A DNA stretch of 8,477 bases from Treponema sp. (lineage in GTDB: Bacteria > Spirochaetota > Spirochaetia > Treponematales > Breznakiellaceae): assembly GCA_031284195.1 (NCBI GenBank), contig JAITAI010000111.1:1-8477 (forward strand), given 5' to 3'. Made by a program: the position numbers and the translations under genes. Below, one piece after another: positions 1 to 5,940 of this stretch (positions are counted from its first letter, which is position 1; each line of letters starts with the position of its first letter). The notes beneath the pieces are model-generated. The model was not told the origin of the DNA, made no database searches, and was given only the letters and a program-made list of their open reading frames with translations.

Positions 1-1002
1 TATTACCCCCCCCCCCCCCCCCCCCGTGAAAGAAACAATTCTTTTAATAAAATTTATGAAGATCTTAATGGCAATGATGGTTATTTTGAGTTTCCATTGT
101 GTATAGATATAGAATTAACGAATAATTGTAATTTGCATTGCTTGTTCTGTCCTACGGGTACAGGGGCGTCAATACGAAATAAAGGGTTTATGTCGGAAGA
201 AACTTTTATGCGAATTATAAATAGTCTAAAAGGCTATCATGTTGGTTTGCGGTTTAGCAGGTGGGGAGAACCGACACTGCATCGGAACATTGTTAAATAT
301 TTTAAAATCGCAAAGGAGAATGGCCATTTATTGCATTTAAATACAAATGGACAATTATTAAATGAAACATTGATAAAGAATTTGGTTGAACTTGGTTTGG
401 ATAGTATCAAGTTTTCATTTCAAGGGGTTGACGAAAGAACATATCAGGAAATGAGGCAAGACTCAAGTTTTAATACCCTGATAAACAACATAAAGATGAC
501 CCATCAACTGCGTGGAAATAGATTATTGCCATATATTCATATCGCCACTACAACCACTTATGAGACTGATTCAGACATAGATATATTTAAAAAAACAGTG
601 CGACCCTATTGTGATTATGTTACAGTTGGTAAAACAAAGCTTGAACATATTGATGTAAATAAAGTGACAAAGCTCAATGAAAATCAAAAAGATATTTTAA
701 CTAAACTTAAAACAAAAGAAAGCATGGTTGAAGATCGGCTTAAAATTTGTCCAGAAGTTTTTGGTAAAATTTCAATTGACTGGGACGGGAAAATTTCCGC
801 TTGTTGTTCTGATTACAATCGTGAAATGATAATCGGGGATATACAAAAAAATACTATTGCTGAAATATTTCATAATGATATTGTGGAAAAATATCGGAAT
901 ATATTGCGGAAACAAGAATTTGAAAAAATTCCACATTGTAATAGGTGTTTCGATTTAATGAGTTTACAAGGGAAAAATAAAATATCAGATAATACTTACT
1001 AA
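1..1002 (+). CDS. Radical SAM/SPASM-domain protein, 5' end outside the window
   Basis: Radical SAM enzyme of unknown substrate. Residue numbers count from the in-frame TTG at 97. The radical SAM CX3CX2C motif is C11/C15/C18 in TNNCNLHCLFCPTG. WGEPTL (56-61) stands where GGEP usually lies, and NTNG is at 82-85. The C-terminal third looks like a SPASM auxiliary-cluster domain: C218 in ICPEVF, DWDGKISACC with C236/C237, a GDI...EIF segment, and CNRC at 281-284. The TTG has no ribosome binding site, and the frame stays open upstream through the poly-C run (read as Pro) to base 1. The FEFPLCIDIELTNNCN context is also normal interior sequence for this family, so the true start should lie left of the window. 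The gene is clearly more AT-rich than the rest of the window, which suggests transfer. Relatives are often found in surface-polysaccharide or peptide-modification loci, but nothing visible here fixes the substrate. Confidence 0.8.
   Translation, partial: YYPPPPPPRERNNSFNKIYEDLNGNDGYFEFPLCIDIELTNNCNLHCLFCPTGTGASIRNKGFMSEETFMRIINSLKGYHVGLRFSRWGEPTLHRNIVKYFKIAKENGHLLHLNTNGQLLNETLIKNLVELGLDSIKFSFQGVDERTYQEMRQDSSFNTLINNIKMTHQLRGNRLLPYIHIATTTTYETDSDIDIFKKTVRPYCDYVTVGKTKLEHIDVNKVTKLNENQKDILTKLKTKESMVEDRLKICPEVFGKISIDWDGKISACCSDYNREMIIGDIQKNTIAEIFHNDIVEKYRNILRKQEFEKIPHCNRCFDLMSLQGKNKISDNTY
6..25 (+). repeat. Homopolymer run of 20 C inside the radical SAM reading frame
   Basis: Twenty uninterrupted C residues, read as six Pro codons flanked by Tyr-Tyr and Arg. 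The downstream gene is in frame 1. The other two frames stop soon after the run, at TGA 27-29 and TAG 104-106, so gain or loss of one C would end translation. This is the arrangement of a slipped-strand phase-variable gene. The length could also be partly a sequencing or assembly artefact. Confidence 0.85.
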
Positions 1003-1024
1003 TCCTTCATATAGAATAAACACC

Positions 1025-1078
1025 TTGGAATCGCTATAATTCCTTATATTATAAGGAATTAGAAAAATTGTTTTCTAA
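1025..1078 (+). promoter_or_regulatory. Two adjacent AT-rich palindromes, possible operator/promoter or weak terminator
   Basis: Positions 1038-1048 and 1050-1060 are perfect 11-bp inverted arms (AATTCCTTATA / TATAAGGAATT) around one base. Immediately next, 1059-1066 and 1071-1078 are perfect 8-bp arms (TTAGAAAA / TTTTCTAA) with a 4-base loop. A TTGGAA at 1025-1030 lies 16 bp from TATTAT at 1047-1052, so a promoter would overlap the first palindrome. The pair could equally be 3'-end hairpins of the radical SAM transcript, but no proper T run follows. Confidence 0.35.
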
Positions 1079-1115
1079 AAAATCAGACTTTTCCGATGTC
1101 TCAACATGCTTATTT

Positions 1116-1260
1116 GCGCTTCGCCCCTACGGGGCGGGGCTACAGAGAACCACAGCGGGCGCGGCATAAATGCTGAACGCCCTTTGTGCGGTTTTCTGCC
1201 GCCACGTTTTTTTGCGCCCGTGAAACTGCTACGCAGTTTCTTTTATTGGGCGCAAAAAAA
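1116..1260. other. GC-rich chain of three hairpins, likely structured RNA or dispersed palindromic element
   Basis: Three consecutive inverted repeats in an otherwise AT-rich gap. (1) CGCCCC 1122-1127 / GGGGCG 1131-1136. (2) A long imperfect stem, CAGAGAACC 1143-1151 with GGTTTTCTG 1190-1198 (one G-T pair), topped by GGGCG 1157-1161 / CGCCC 1178-1182 and extended outward by GGC 1138-1140 / GCC 1201-1203. (3) Perfect 13-bp arms TTTTTTTGCGCCC 1207-1219 / 1248-1260, enclosing an 8-bp stem GAAACTGC 1222-1229 / GCAGTTTC 1233-1240. A 106-codon open frame (1106-1426) crosses it, but it reads through these stems, has no ribosome binding site and resembles no family known to me, so I do not call a protein. 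Confidence 0.6.
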
Positions 1261-1302
1261 CATCAGATACAACCGGACGTTCTACCAATACGCTTTATCC
1301 AA

Positions 1303-1342
1303 TGAGGCTGTTTCACCATTAAGCAACTTTGAAACAGCCTCA
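1303..1342. repeat. Perfect 13-bp inverted repeat, GAGGCTGTTTCA type
   Basis: TGAGGCTGTTTCA (1303-1315) pairs perfectly with TGAAACAGCCTCA (1330-1342) across a 14-base loop. The 12-base arm GAGGCTGTTTCA recurs exactly at 3299-3310 in front of pckG. No T run follows on either strand, so it is not an obvious terminator. It may be one copy of a dispersed palindromic repeat. Confidence 0.7.
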
Positions 1343-1355
1343 GGTATTTCCCTTG

Positions 1356-1396
1356 AGCAGATAAGTAGTTCCGGGGAAATCCTTATCTGCTTTTTT
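1356..1396 (+). terminator. Rho-independent terminator on the + strand
   Basis: Arms AGCAGATAAG (1356-1365) and CTTATCTGCT (1382-1391) pair perfectly over 10 bp. The loop contains a small TTCC/GGAA complement. Six T follow at 1391-1396. The radical SAM stop codon is about 350 bases upstream, so this could end that transcript or a separate transcript covering the structured element at 1116-1260. Confidence 0.75.
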
Positions 1397-1410
1397 ACTT
1401 CTCTATTAGG

Positions 1411-1440
1411 TAAAAACCCAGTTTGATACCGGTGGTTTTA
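1411..1440 (-). terminator. Probable pckG terminator
   Basis: Immediately after the pckG stop the minus strand can pair TAAAACC (1434-1440) with the complement of 1411-1418 (one bulged A), with an inner CCGGT / ACTGG stem. The A run at 1412-1416 gives U5 in the minus-strand RNA. The stem is short and partly AU, so this is a moderate call. Confidence 0.45.
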
Positions 1441-3267
1441 GGCGTTAAGCCGTTTTTCAATGGCATCCAGTTCCGCATAGAGTTCTTTGGGCAGCTTATC
1501 CCCGAATTTGGGATAATGGTTCTGCCGCACATCCGCAATCTCTGCCTTCCAGCCGTCGATATCTACTTTTAGGATTTCCTGCATATCTGTCTCGCTTACC
1601 CCCTCAGGACGGGTAATAGCGTCTAGGGTAGGGAGGAAACCAATGGGGGTTTCCTGGGCCTTACCCCTGCCGGAACAACGCTCGAAGATCCACGCCAAAA
1701 CCCGGGAATTCTCTCCGTAACCGGGCCATATAAACTTGCCCTCATCGTTTTTGCGGAACCAGTTGACAAAGAATATCTTGGGGAGTTTGCTTTCATCATG
1801 ACCTTGTCCGAGCTTAATCCAGTGTTTGAAATAGTCCCCCATGTGATAACCGCAGAAGGGCAGCATGGCAAAAGGATCCCGCCGTACCTGGCCGACCTGG
1901 TCTGAAATAACCGCTGCGGTAACTTCAGAGCCAACAATAGAACCCATGAATACCCCATGGATCCAGCTCTTGGCTTGGTTCACCAGGGGAATGGTCTTGG
2001 GCCGGCGTCCACCAAAGAGAAAGGCGCTGATGGGCACCCCTGCAGGGTCTTCCCATTCTTTGGCGATACAGGGACACTGTTTTGCAGGAGCGGTGAACCG
2101 GGCATTGGGATGGGCGATCTCTTCACCCTTAGGGCTCTTGTCGGTCTTGGGTGCAGGCCGTTTGTTTCCCTTCCAGTCAATGATCTCCTTGCCCGGAGCG
2201 CCGTGGCCGATAAGTTCCCACCAGACATCCCCGTCTTCGGTGAGGCCGCAGTTGGTGAAAATGGAATTCTTTTTGCAGGATTCCATGGCATTGCGGTTGG
2301 ATTCATTATTAGTTCCCGGAGCCACACCAAAAAAACCTGCTTCAGGGTTGATGGCGTAGAGCCTACCGTCTTTGCCGAACTTCATCCAGGCAATATCATC
2401 CCCCACGGTTTCCACCTTCCAACCCGGAAGGGTGGGGATAAGCATGGCCAGGTTTGTTTTACCGCAAGCCGAGGGGAAGGCGCCGGTAATGTACTTCACT
2501 TCCCCTTCAGGATTGGTGATCTTGAGGATGAGCATGTGCTCAGCTAACCAACCTTCATCTCGGGCCAAAACACTGGCGATCCGCAGGGCGAGGCACTTTT
2601 TCCCCAATAGGGCATTGCCGCCGTACCCTGAACCGTAAGACCAGATCTCCCGGGTTTCAGGGAAGTGAGAAATGTACTTTTTATCCAGAGGCGCACAGGG
2701 CCACTGGCCGTTGTCTTTTTCTCCAGGTCCTAAGGGCTTACCTACGGAATGGAAACAGGGTACATAGGAACCCTTGGTTCCCAGCACCTCCAGCACCTTG
2801 GTTCCCACCCGGGTCATGATGTGCATATTCGCTACTACATAAGGAGAATCAGTGATCTGCACGCCGATTTTGGCGATTTCAGAACCTACCGGTCCCATGG
2901 AAAAGGGGATCACGTACATGATACGGCCCTTCATACTGCCCCGATAGAACCCGGTCATGGTCTTTTTCAAGTCTATCGGATCTATCCAATTATTGGTAGG
3001 GCCTGCATCTTCCTTGTTCTTTGAGGCAATATAGGTACGGTTTTCTACCCGTGCCACATCAGAAGGGTCTGAACGGAAAAGCACCGAACCGGGTAGTTTT
3101 TGGGGATTTAAGGGTGTCGCAAGCCCTGCATCGACGGTGATTTGGATCATCCGGTCGTATTCAGCTTTACTGCCGTCACAGACTTCAACCGAATCAGGGG
3201 ACATGAGGGCAACTGCATCCTCAACCCATTTTTTTAAACCGGAATGTTTAAGTTCTTGTACGTTCAT
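1438..3267 (-). CDS. pckG: Phosphoenolpyruvate carboxykinase (GTP-dependent)
   Basis: Cytoplasmic enzyme interconverting oxaloacetate + GTP with PEP + CO2 + GDP. In an anaerobe it may run toward gluconeogenesis or toward CO2 fixation into oxaloacetate. At 609 residues it is full length for the GTP family, which is unrelated in sequence to the ATP type. Visible motifs: EGWLAEHM with metal-ligand H244 and K224 just upstream; P-loop FPSACGKTN at 264-272 including the family's reactive Cys (C268), K270 and T271; second kinase motif GDDIAWM at 289-295 (D291); NPEAGFFGVAPGTN at 307-320; FGGRRP at 418-423; the lid-like ARFTAPAKQCP; and the guanine-pocket region FIWPGYGENSRVLAW. These line up with vertebrate PEPCK at a constant offset of 20 through the kinase motifs. 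AAGGAG (complement of 3273-3278) sits 5 bases before the ATG. No active-site loss is visible. It is divergent from the acyl-CoA synthetase gene and monocistronic. Confidence 0.97.
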   Translation of the reverse strand: MNVQELKHSGLKKWVEDAVALMSPDSVEVCDGSKAEYDRMIQITVDAGLATPLNPQKLPGSVLFRSDPSDVARVENRTYIASKNKEDAGPTNNWIDPIDLKKTMTGFYRGSMKGRIMYVIPFSMGPVGSEIAKIGVQITDSPYVVANMHIMTRVGTKVLEVLGTKGSYVPCFHSVGKPLGPGEKDNGQWPCAPLDKKYISHFPETREIWSYGSGYGGNALLGKKCLALRIASVLARDEGWLAEHMLILKITNPEGEVKYITGAFPSACGKTNLAMLIPTLPGWKVETVGDDIAWMKFGKDGRLYAINPEAGFFGVAPGTNNESNRNAMESCKKNSIFTNCGLTEDGDVWWELIGHGAPGKEIIDWKGNKRPAPKTDKSPKGEEIAHPNARFTAPAKQCPCIAKEWEDPAGVPISAFLFGGRRPKTIPLVNQAKSWIHGVFMGSIVGSEVTAAVISDQVGQVRRDPFAMLPFCGYHMGDYFKHWIKLGQGHDESKLPKIFFVNWFRKNDEGKFIWPGYGENSRVLAWIFERCSGRGKAQETPIGFLPTLDAITRPEGVSETDMQEILKVDIDGWKAEIADVRQNHYPKFGDKLPKELYAELDAIEKRLNA

Positions 3268-3290
3268 TGAAACTCCTTACTAAAAGGTTC

Positions 3291-3319
3291 ATTAACAAGA
3301 GGCTGTTTCAAAATGTCAA
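3291..3319 (-). promoter_or_regulatory. Candidate sigma-70 promoter of pckG
   Basis: On the minus strand TTGACA (complement of 3314-3319) is a perfect -35. After a 17-bp spacer comes GTTAAT (complement of 3291-3296), matching 4 of 6 bases of the -10. Transcription would begin a few bases before the AAGGAG ribosome site, giving a very short leader. A perfect TATAAT also occurs on the minus strand (complement of 3371-3376) and may be a second start, but its -35 is poor. Confidence 0.55.
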
Positions 3320-3335
3320 CTTGTGAAACGGGCCT
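3299..3335. repeat. Hairpin overlapping the pckG promoter, second GAGGCTGTTTCA copy
   Basis: GAGGCTGTTTCA at 3299-3310 repeats exactly the arm at 1304-1315. It pairs imperfectly with TGAAACGGGCCT (3324-3335): GTTTCA/TGAAAC and AGGC/GCCT, with a small bulge. The pckG -35 hexamer lies in its loop. It could be an operator or simply a repeat copy that landed here. Confidence 0.5.
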
Positions 3336-3341
3336 AAGAAA

Positions 3342-3371
3342 TTTACTAATACGCTTACTGTATTCTATATA
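3342..3371 (+). promoter_or_regulatory. Weak candidate promoter for the acyl-CoA synthetase gene
   Basis: TTTACT (3342-3347, 4/6 to consensus), then 18 bp, then TATATA (3366-3371). Overlapping TATATT and TATTAT hexamers follow within a few bases. If used, the transcript would carry a leader of roughly 230 bases before the ATG at 3606. Confidence 0.3.
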
Positions 3372-3402
3372 TTATAGTACTGAAAGAAGAAGACTCTTGC
3401 AA

Positions 3403-3490
3403 GCTGGATACATCCATAGCATCAATTTTTTCTCGAGGGGATGGGCGGAGGGGACAAGAAAAAGAGGTAACGCCCTGCAAAGTATCCAGC
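3403..3490 (+). promoter_or_regulatory. Structured leader upstream of the acyl-CoA synthetase gene
   Basis: GCTGGATAC (3403-3411) and GTATCCAGC (3482-3490) form a perfect 9-bp closing stem around 70 bases. Inside, TTTTTCT can pair with the AGAAAAA near 3459-3465, and GGGCG with CGCCC near 3471-3475. These two pairings cross, so they would be either a pseudoknot or alternative states. I do not recognise a known riboswitch class. No coding frame here looks real. Confidence 0.35.
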
Positions 3491-3605
3491 CTCTGACCCG
3501 AGTATCGATCCCTAAAGCATCGAACCTTTTCTTATGGATCGTCTGGTTGGATCAGGTTCGTGCAACCTTAAGGGGTTTTTCCAGTCAAAGAAAAAAGGAT
3601 GGGTA

Positions 3606-5108
3606 ATGATTAATTTAGAGCGCTTGACCCTTGCCGAACTAAACCGCAAAGCATCGGCGAAATTCAGGAATAGACTCGCCTTTGCCACATACCGAGAGGG
3701 TCATATCTACAACCGGATCACCTACAGGGAATGGGGGATCCGAACTCGGCAGTTTGGAGGCCTTTTGCGGACCTTGGGACTCGATACCGGGGATCGGGTG
3801 ATGATCCTGGCAGAAAACCGTCCAGAATGGCCTATTGCGTATTTCGGCGCTGCTCTGGGGGGATTCGTAAGCGTACCGGTGCTGCCGGATTGTTCCTCTG
3901 AACAGATTAAGGCCATCGGGGACCATGCAGGCATTGCCGCCCTCTGCATCACTGAAAAGACCAGTCCTAAGCTTGCCCATGCTGGGTTCGATCCAGCCAT
4001 ACCCCTCATTTATATTGATACAAGTACTGAAACCATCAGTGAACAGGGCAGTACCGCGGCAAGTATCCTGGTTTCTATCCATGGACGGAAGAAGCAACTT
4101 CCCTTGTGGCAAGGGGGTTTTTGCAAGGAACCTGAAAGCTGGTTTCCTGAAATCCAGGAAGAGGATCTTGCTTCCATCTTGTATACTTTAGGAACTACCG
4201 GCTGCAGTAAAGGGGTGATGTTTTCCCATCGCAATCTGTTTTTCACGGCCCAAGCCTCTTGTTCTCTGATGAATATCTTTCCTCGAGATAGGCTCCTTTC
4301 GGTGATTCCTTTGGCCCATGCCTATGAATGTACCTTGGGACTCCTGGCAGCGGTGATGAGTGGGGCTTCGATCACCTATCTGGACCGGCCCCCTGTTCCG
4401 GCAGTGCTGCTTTCGGCTATACAGGCTCTACGGCCGACCGTCATGGTAACGGTGCCGTCTTTTATCGAAAACCTATACTGCCACCGTATTGCCCCAGCCC
4501 TCAAAGCTAATCCCCTGTATCAGTTCCCCCTGACCCGGTTTCTAGCAATCAAAATCGCGGGGTACAAACTCATGGCCACCTTGGGGTCTTCAGTCCGCTT
4601 CTTTGGCATTGGAGGCGGTTCCCTTTCCCATGAAGTTGAAACCTTTCTGCGGAAGGTACAATTGCCCTATGCCCCGGCTTATGGCCTTGCTGAAACTGTT
4701 CCCTTCGTGGCCGGGACCGAGCCGTACCGTTTCCCTTTTGGTTCTGTAGGTAAGCCGCTCAAGGGGATAGAGTTCCGTCTTCTCTCTCTTACCGGTAAAG
4801 GGGTTTTGGGGAGTCCAGGGACTACAGTGGATTCGAGGTATACCGAAGGGGAAATCCAGGTACGAGGACCTCAGGTGACGGCGGGGTATTACCGGGATTC
4901 GGAAAGTACCCGGGAAGCCTTTACCGCAGATGGGTGGTTTAGAACCGGGGATGTGGGCTTCTTGGATCCAACAGGCCATCTCTTTATCCGAGGAAGGCCC
5001 AAAGCCATGATCTTGGGGCCTTTGGAGGAGCGTAGTGACCTTGAAGACATTGAAGAAATCCTCATGGCCTCAACCCTGAGGGAAGACGCCCTGGTATATC
5101 CTCGATAA
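3606..5108 (+). CDS. Long-chain acyl-CoA synthetase-like AMP-binding protein, C-terminally truncated
   Basis: ATP-dependent fatty acid-CoA ligase family (AMP-binding, ANL superfamily). I place the start at ATG 3606, preceded by AAAGGA (3594-3599); the upstream in-frame ATG at 3534 has no ribosome site and adds 24 residues unlike the family. Of 500 residues, the N-terminal region (TYREW...GDRVMILAENRPEW) is typical. The P-loop is YTLGTTGCSKG (193-203) where YTSGTTGxPKG is usual. PLAHAYECTLG follows, then YGLAETVP (359-366), DGWFRTGD (442-449) and GRPK (463-466). The GENIYPE-type motif usual after GPS in spirochaete homologues is replaced by LEERSDLED, and the chain stops about 35 residues after GRPK. 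Most of the small C-terminal subdomain, with the catalytic lysine of the adenylation step, is therefore missing. Pieces of it continue past the stop. It is probably a recent pseudogene, or an inactive or repurposed protein. Confidence 0.85.
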   Translation: MINLERLTLAELNRKASAKFRNRLAFATYREGHIYNRITYREWGIRTRQFGGLLRTLGLDTGDRVMILAENRPEWPIAYFGAALGGFVSVPVLPDCSSEQIKAIGDHAGIAALCITEKTSPKLAHAGFDPAIPLIYIDTSTETISEQGSTAASILVSIHGRKKQLPLWQGGFCKEPESWFPEIQEEDLASILYTLGTTGCSKGVMFSHRNLFFTAQASCSLMNIFPRDRLLSVIPLAHAYECTLGLLAAVMSGASITYLDRPPVPAVLLSAIQALRPTVMVTVPSFIENLYCHRIAPALKANPLYQFPLTRFLAIKIAGYKLMATLGSSVRFFGIGGGSLSHEVETFLRKVQLPYAPAYGLAETVPFVAGTEPYRFPFGSVGKPLKGIEFRLLSLTGKGVLGSPGTTVDSRYTEGEIQVRGPQVTAGYYRDSESTREAFTADGWFRTGDVGFLDPTGHLFIRGRPKAMILGPLEERSDLEDIEEILMASTLREDALVYPR

Positions 5109-5273
5109 GGGGGAGAACCGGTGGCTCTGGGGTAATACGTGAAAAGGCCCATACCATGGAGGCTGTTCTTGGGAAGGAGGTGGATGATCTTAAGCGAATG
5201 GTCAAGAAGCTTTTTCAAAATGTCAGATTTTGAAAAACCTCTCATAAAACGCTTGTATTTTTTTGTGGGGTAA
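5109..5273 (+). pseudogene. Decayed 3' end of the acyl-CoA synthetase gene
   Basis: Reading on past TAA 5106-5108 in the same frame gives GGEPVALG. Moving to another frame at the G run 5129-5132 gives VIREKAHTMEAVLGKEVDD then LKRMVKKLFQNVRF, stopping at 5231. The original frame then resumes at 5229 as FEKPLIKRLYFFVG with TAA at 5271-5273. Family members characteristically end in a sequence like FEKTPxxxIKRxLY. The simplest history is a nonsense change (for example GAA to TAA), a frameshift in the G run, and a small deletion just before FEK. This rests on remembered family features, not an alignment. Confidence 0.6.
5208..5240. repeat. AT-rich hairpin at the decayed gene end
   Basis: TTTTTCAAAA (5211-5220) pairs perfectly with TTTTGAAAAA (5228-5237) over a 7-base loop. 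It shares the 13-base string TTTCAAAATGTCA with the pckG upstream hairpin. It overlaps both sides of the inferred deletion in the synthetase remnant. It may be a repeat copy or a chance product of gene decay. Confidence 0.4.
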
Positions 5274-5372
5274 CCGGATCGACGCAGCTTTTGTATAATT
5301 TTTCAATCTCTATTGCTTTTTTACAGTTTAAATAGTATAGTTTTCTAAAATGGATAGTTACTTGATGCACGT

Positions 5373-5486
5373 TTAAAAGTAATGGTTATTCTTTGTAAGG
5401 GTATAATAGTCATAACTTCTTAAATAAATTTCTTTAATTTTATCAAGTAGTAAATCATTTAGTTCTTGAGGGCCTAAGGGAGGGTA
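5373..5486 (-). pseudogene. Possible C-terminal gene remnant, unrecognised
   Basis: On the minus strand a 37-codon stretch without a start codon reads YPPLGPQELNDLLLDKIKEI and then YLRSYDYYTLTKNNHYF before TAA. The amphipathic, Tyr- and Lys-rich composition looks more like an AT-rich gene end than random intergenic sequence. Nothing upstream continues it, and I recognise no family. It may be chance. Confidence 0.2.
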
Positions 5487-5590
5487 TCATGTGGGTGCAA
5501 AATACTATTACTTGCATAAAGTGAATTGTATGCTTTTTATGTTATAGAAATTAAGAAACTCGTATGGCAGCATATAATTATTGGTTAATA

Positions 5591-5621
5591 TTACCACCCC
5601 CCCCCCCCCCCCCCCTATACA
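5591..5621 (+). promoter_or_regulatory. Candidate phase-variable promoter with an all-C spacer
   Basis: TTACCA (5591-5596, 4/6 to TTGACA) and TATACA (5616-5621, 4/6 to TATAAT) are separated by exactly the 19-C run. Loss of one or two C would bring the spacing to the optimal 17-18 bp. Homopolymer spacers of this kind control phase-variable promoters in Neisseria and other bacteria. The next + strand gene is the H2 sensor, about 325 bases downstream. Both hexamers are weak matches. Confidence 0.35.
5597..5615. repeat. Homopolymer run of 19 C
   Basis: Nineteen uninterrupted C (poly-G on the minus strand). The left flank ATATTACCA resembles the TATTAC flank of the run at 6-25. It lies outside any gene I can support. 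A 33-codon frame from ATG 5564 reads through it as Pro residues but has no ribosome binding site and no recognisable sequence. Confidence 0.9.
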
Positions 5622-5794
5622 TACATAGGTATATTAGAACTAAAAATATCCAAGAGTTCAGGTGATTTGTCCTTATGCCTGGGATATAGGATTGCACTGG
5701 ATCCTTTTCTCAGCCTCTAGTCCTCTGGGAAAAGATGGTGAGGGGGATTTCTTTTAGCATGTGCTTTGTTTCTGGGAGATTACGCAAAATAGTC

Positions 5795-5838
5795 TATAAT
5801 TAATTAAAAAGAGTTTTTACAAAATCGAAGTTTTGTAA
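5795..5838 (+). promoter_or_regulatory. Candidate -10 element and leader hairpin for the H2-sensor gene
   Basis: TATAAT at 5795-5800 is a perfect -10, though the bases 16-18 bp upstream are a poor -35. Downstream, TTACAAAA (5817-5824) pairs perfectly with TTTTGTAA (5831-5838) over a 6-base loop. On RNA this would be an early leader stem. The leader would be about 140 bases. Confidence 0.4.
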
Positions 5839-5932
5839 GAAAAAAAATGAGGGAAATTTGCAGAACTTGTAATATACGTCGATATTTAAGAAGAGCATGG
5901 TAAACAAGTAGACTTGGTTCCTGTGGTTTTCT

Positions 5933-5940
5933 AAGGAGGA
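5933..5940 (+). promoter_or_regulatory. Ribosome binding site of the H2-sensor gene
   Basis: AAGGAGGA, a near-perfect anti-16S match, lies five bases before ATG 5946. It fixes the start and implies efficient translation. Confidence 0.9.

Noticed and set aside
1116..1260. Integron attC site (Treponema denticola has a chromosomal integron)
   Set aside because: The long imperfect hairpin invites the idea, but the RYYYAAC and GTRRRY-type core boxes are not at the stem ends and there are no cassette-like ORFs.
1106..1426. A 106-codon + strand open frame across the hairpin region
   Set aside because: It runs through several perfect inverted repeats and the terminator, lacks a ribosome binding site and shows no family features. 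The openness is better explained by the GC-rich stems.
1303..3335. Insertion sequence bounded by the GAGGCTGTTTCA copies
   Set aside because: The segment between them contains intact pckG and no transposase, and no target-site duplication is evident, so a composite element is unsupported.
3534..3605. Upstream in-frame ATG extending the acyl-CoA synthetase by 24 residues
   Set aside because: No Shine-Dalgarno sequence precedes it and the added residues are unlike the family N-terminus. ATG 3606 has AAAGGA at good spacing.
3313..3606. A 97-codon + strand open frame upstream of the acyl-CoA synthetase
   Set aside because: It begins inside the pckG promoter hairpin, has no ribosome binding site, overlaps the structured leader and resembles no protein.
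5564..5665. A 33-codon frame reading the second poly-C run as prolines
   Set aside because: No ribosome binding site, no recognisable sequence, and it ends soon after the run. The promoter-spacer reading explains the position better.
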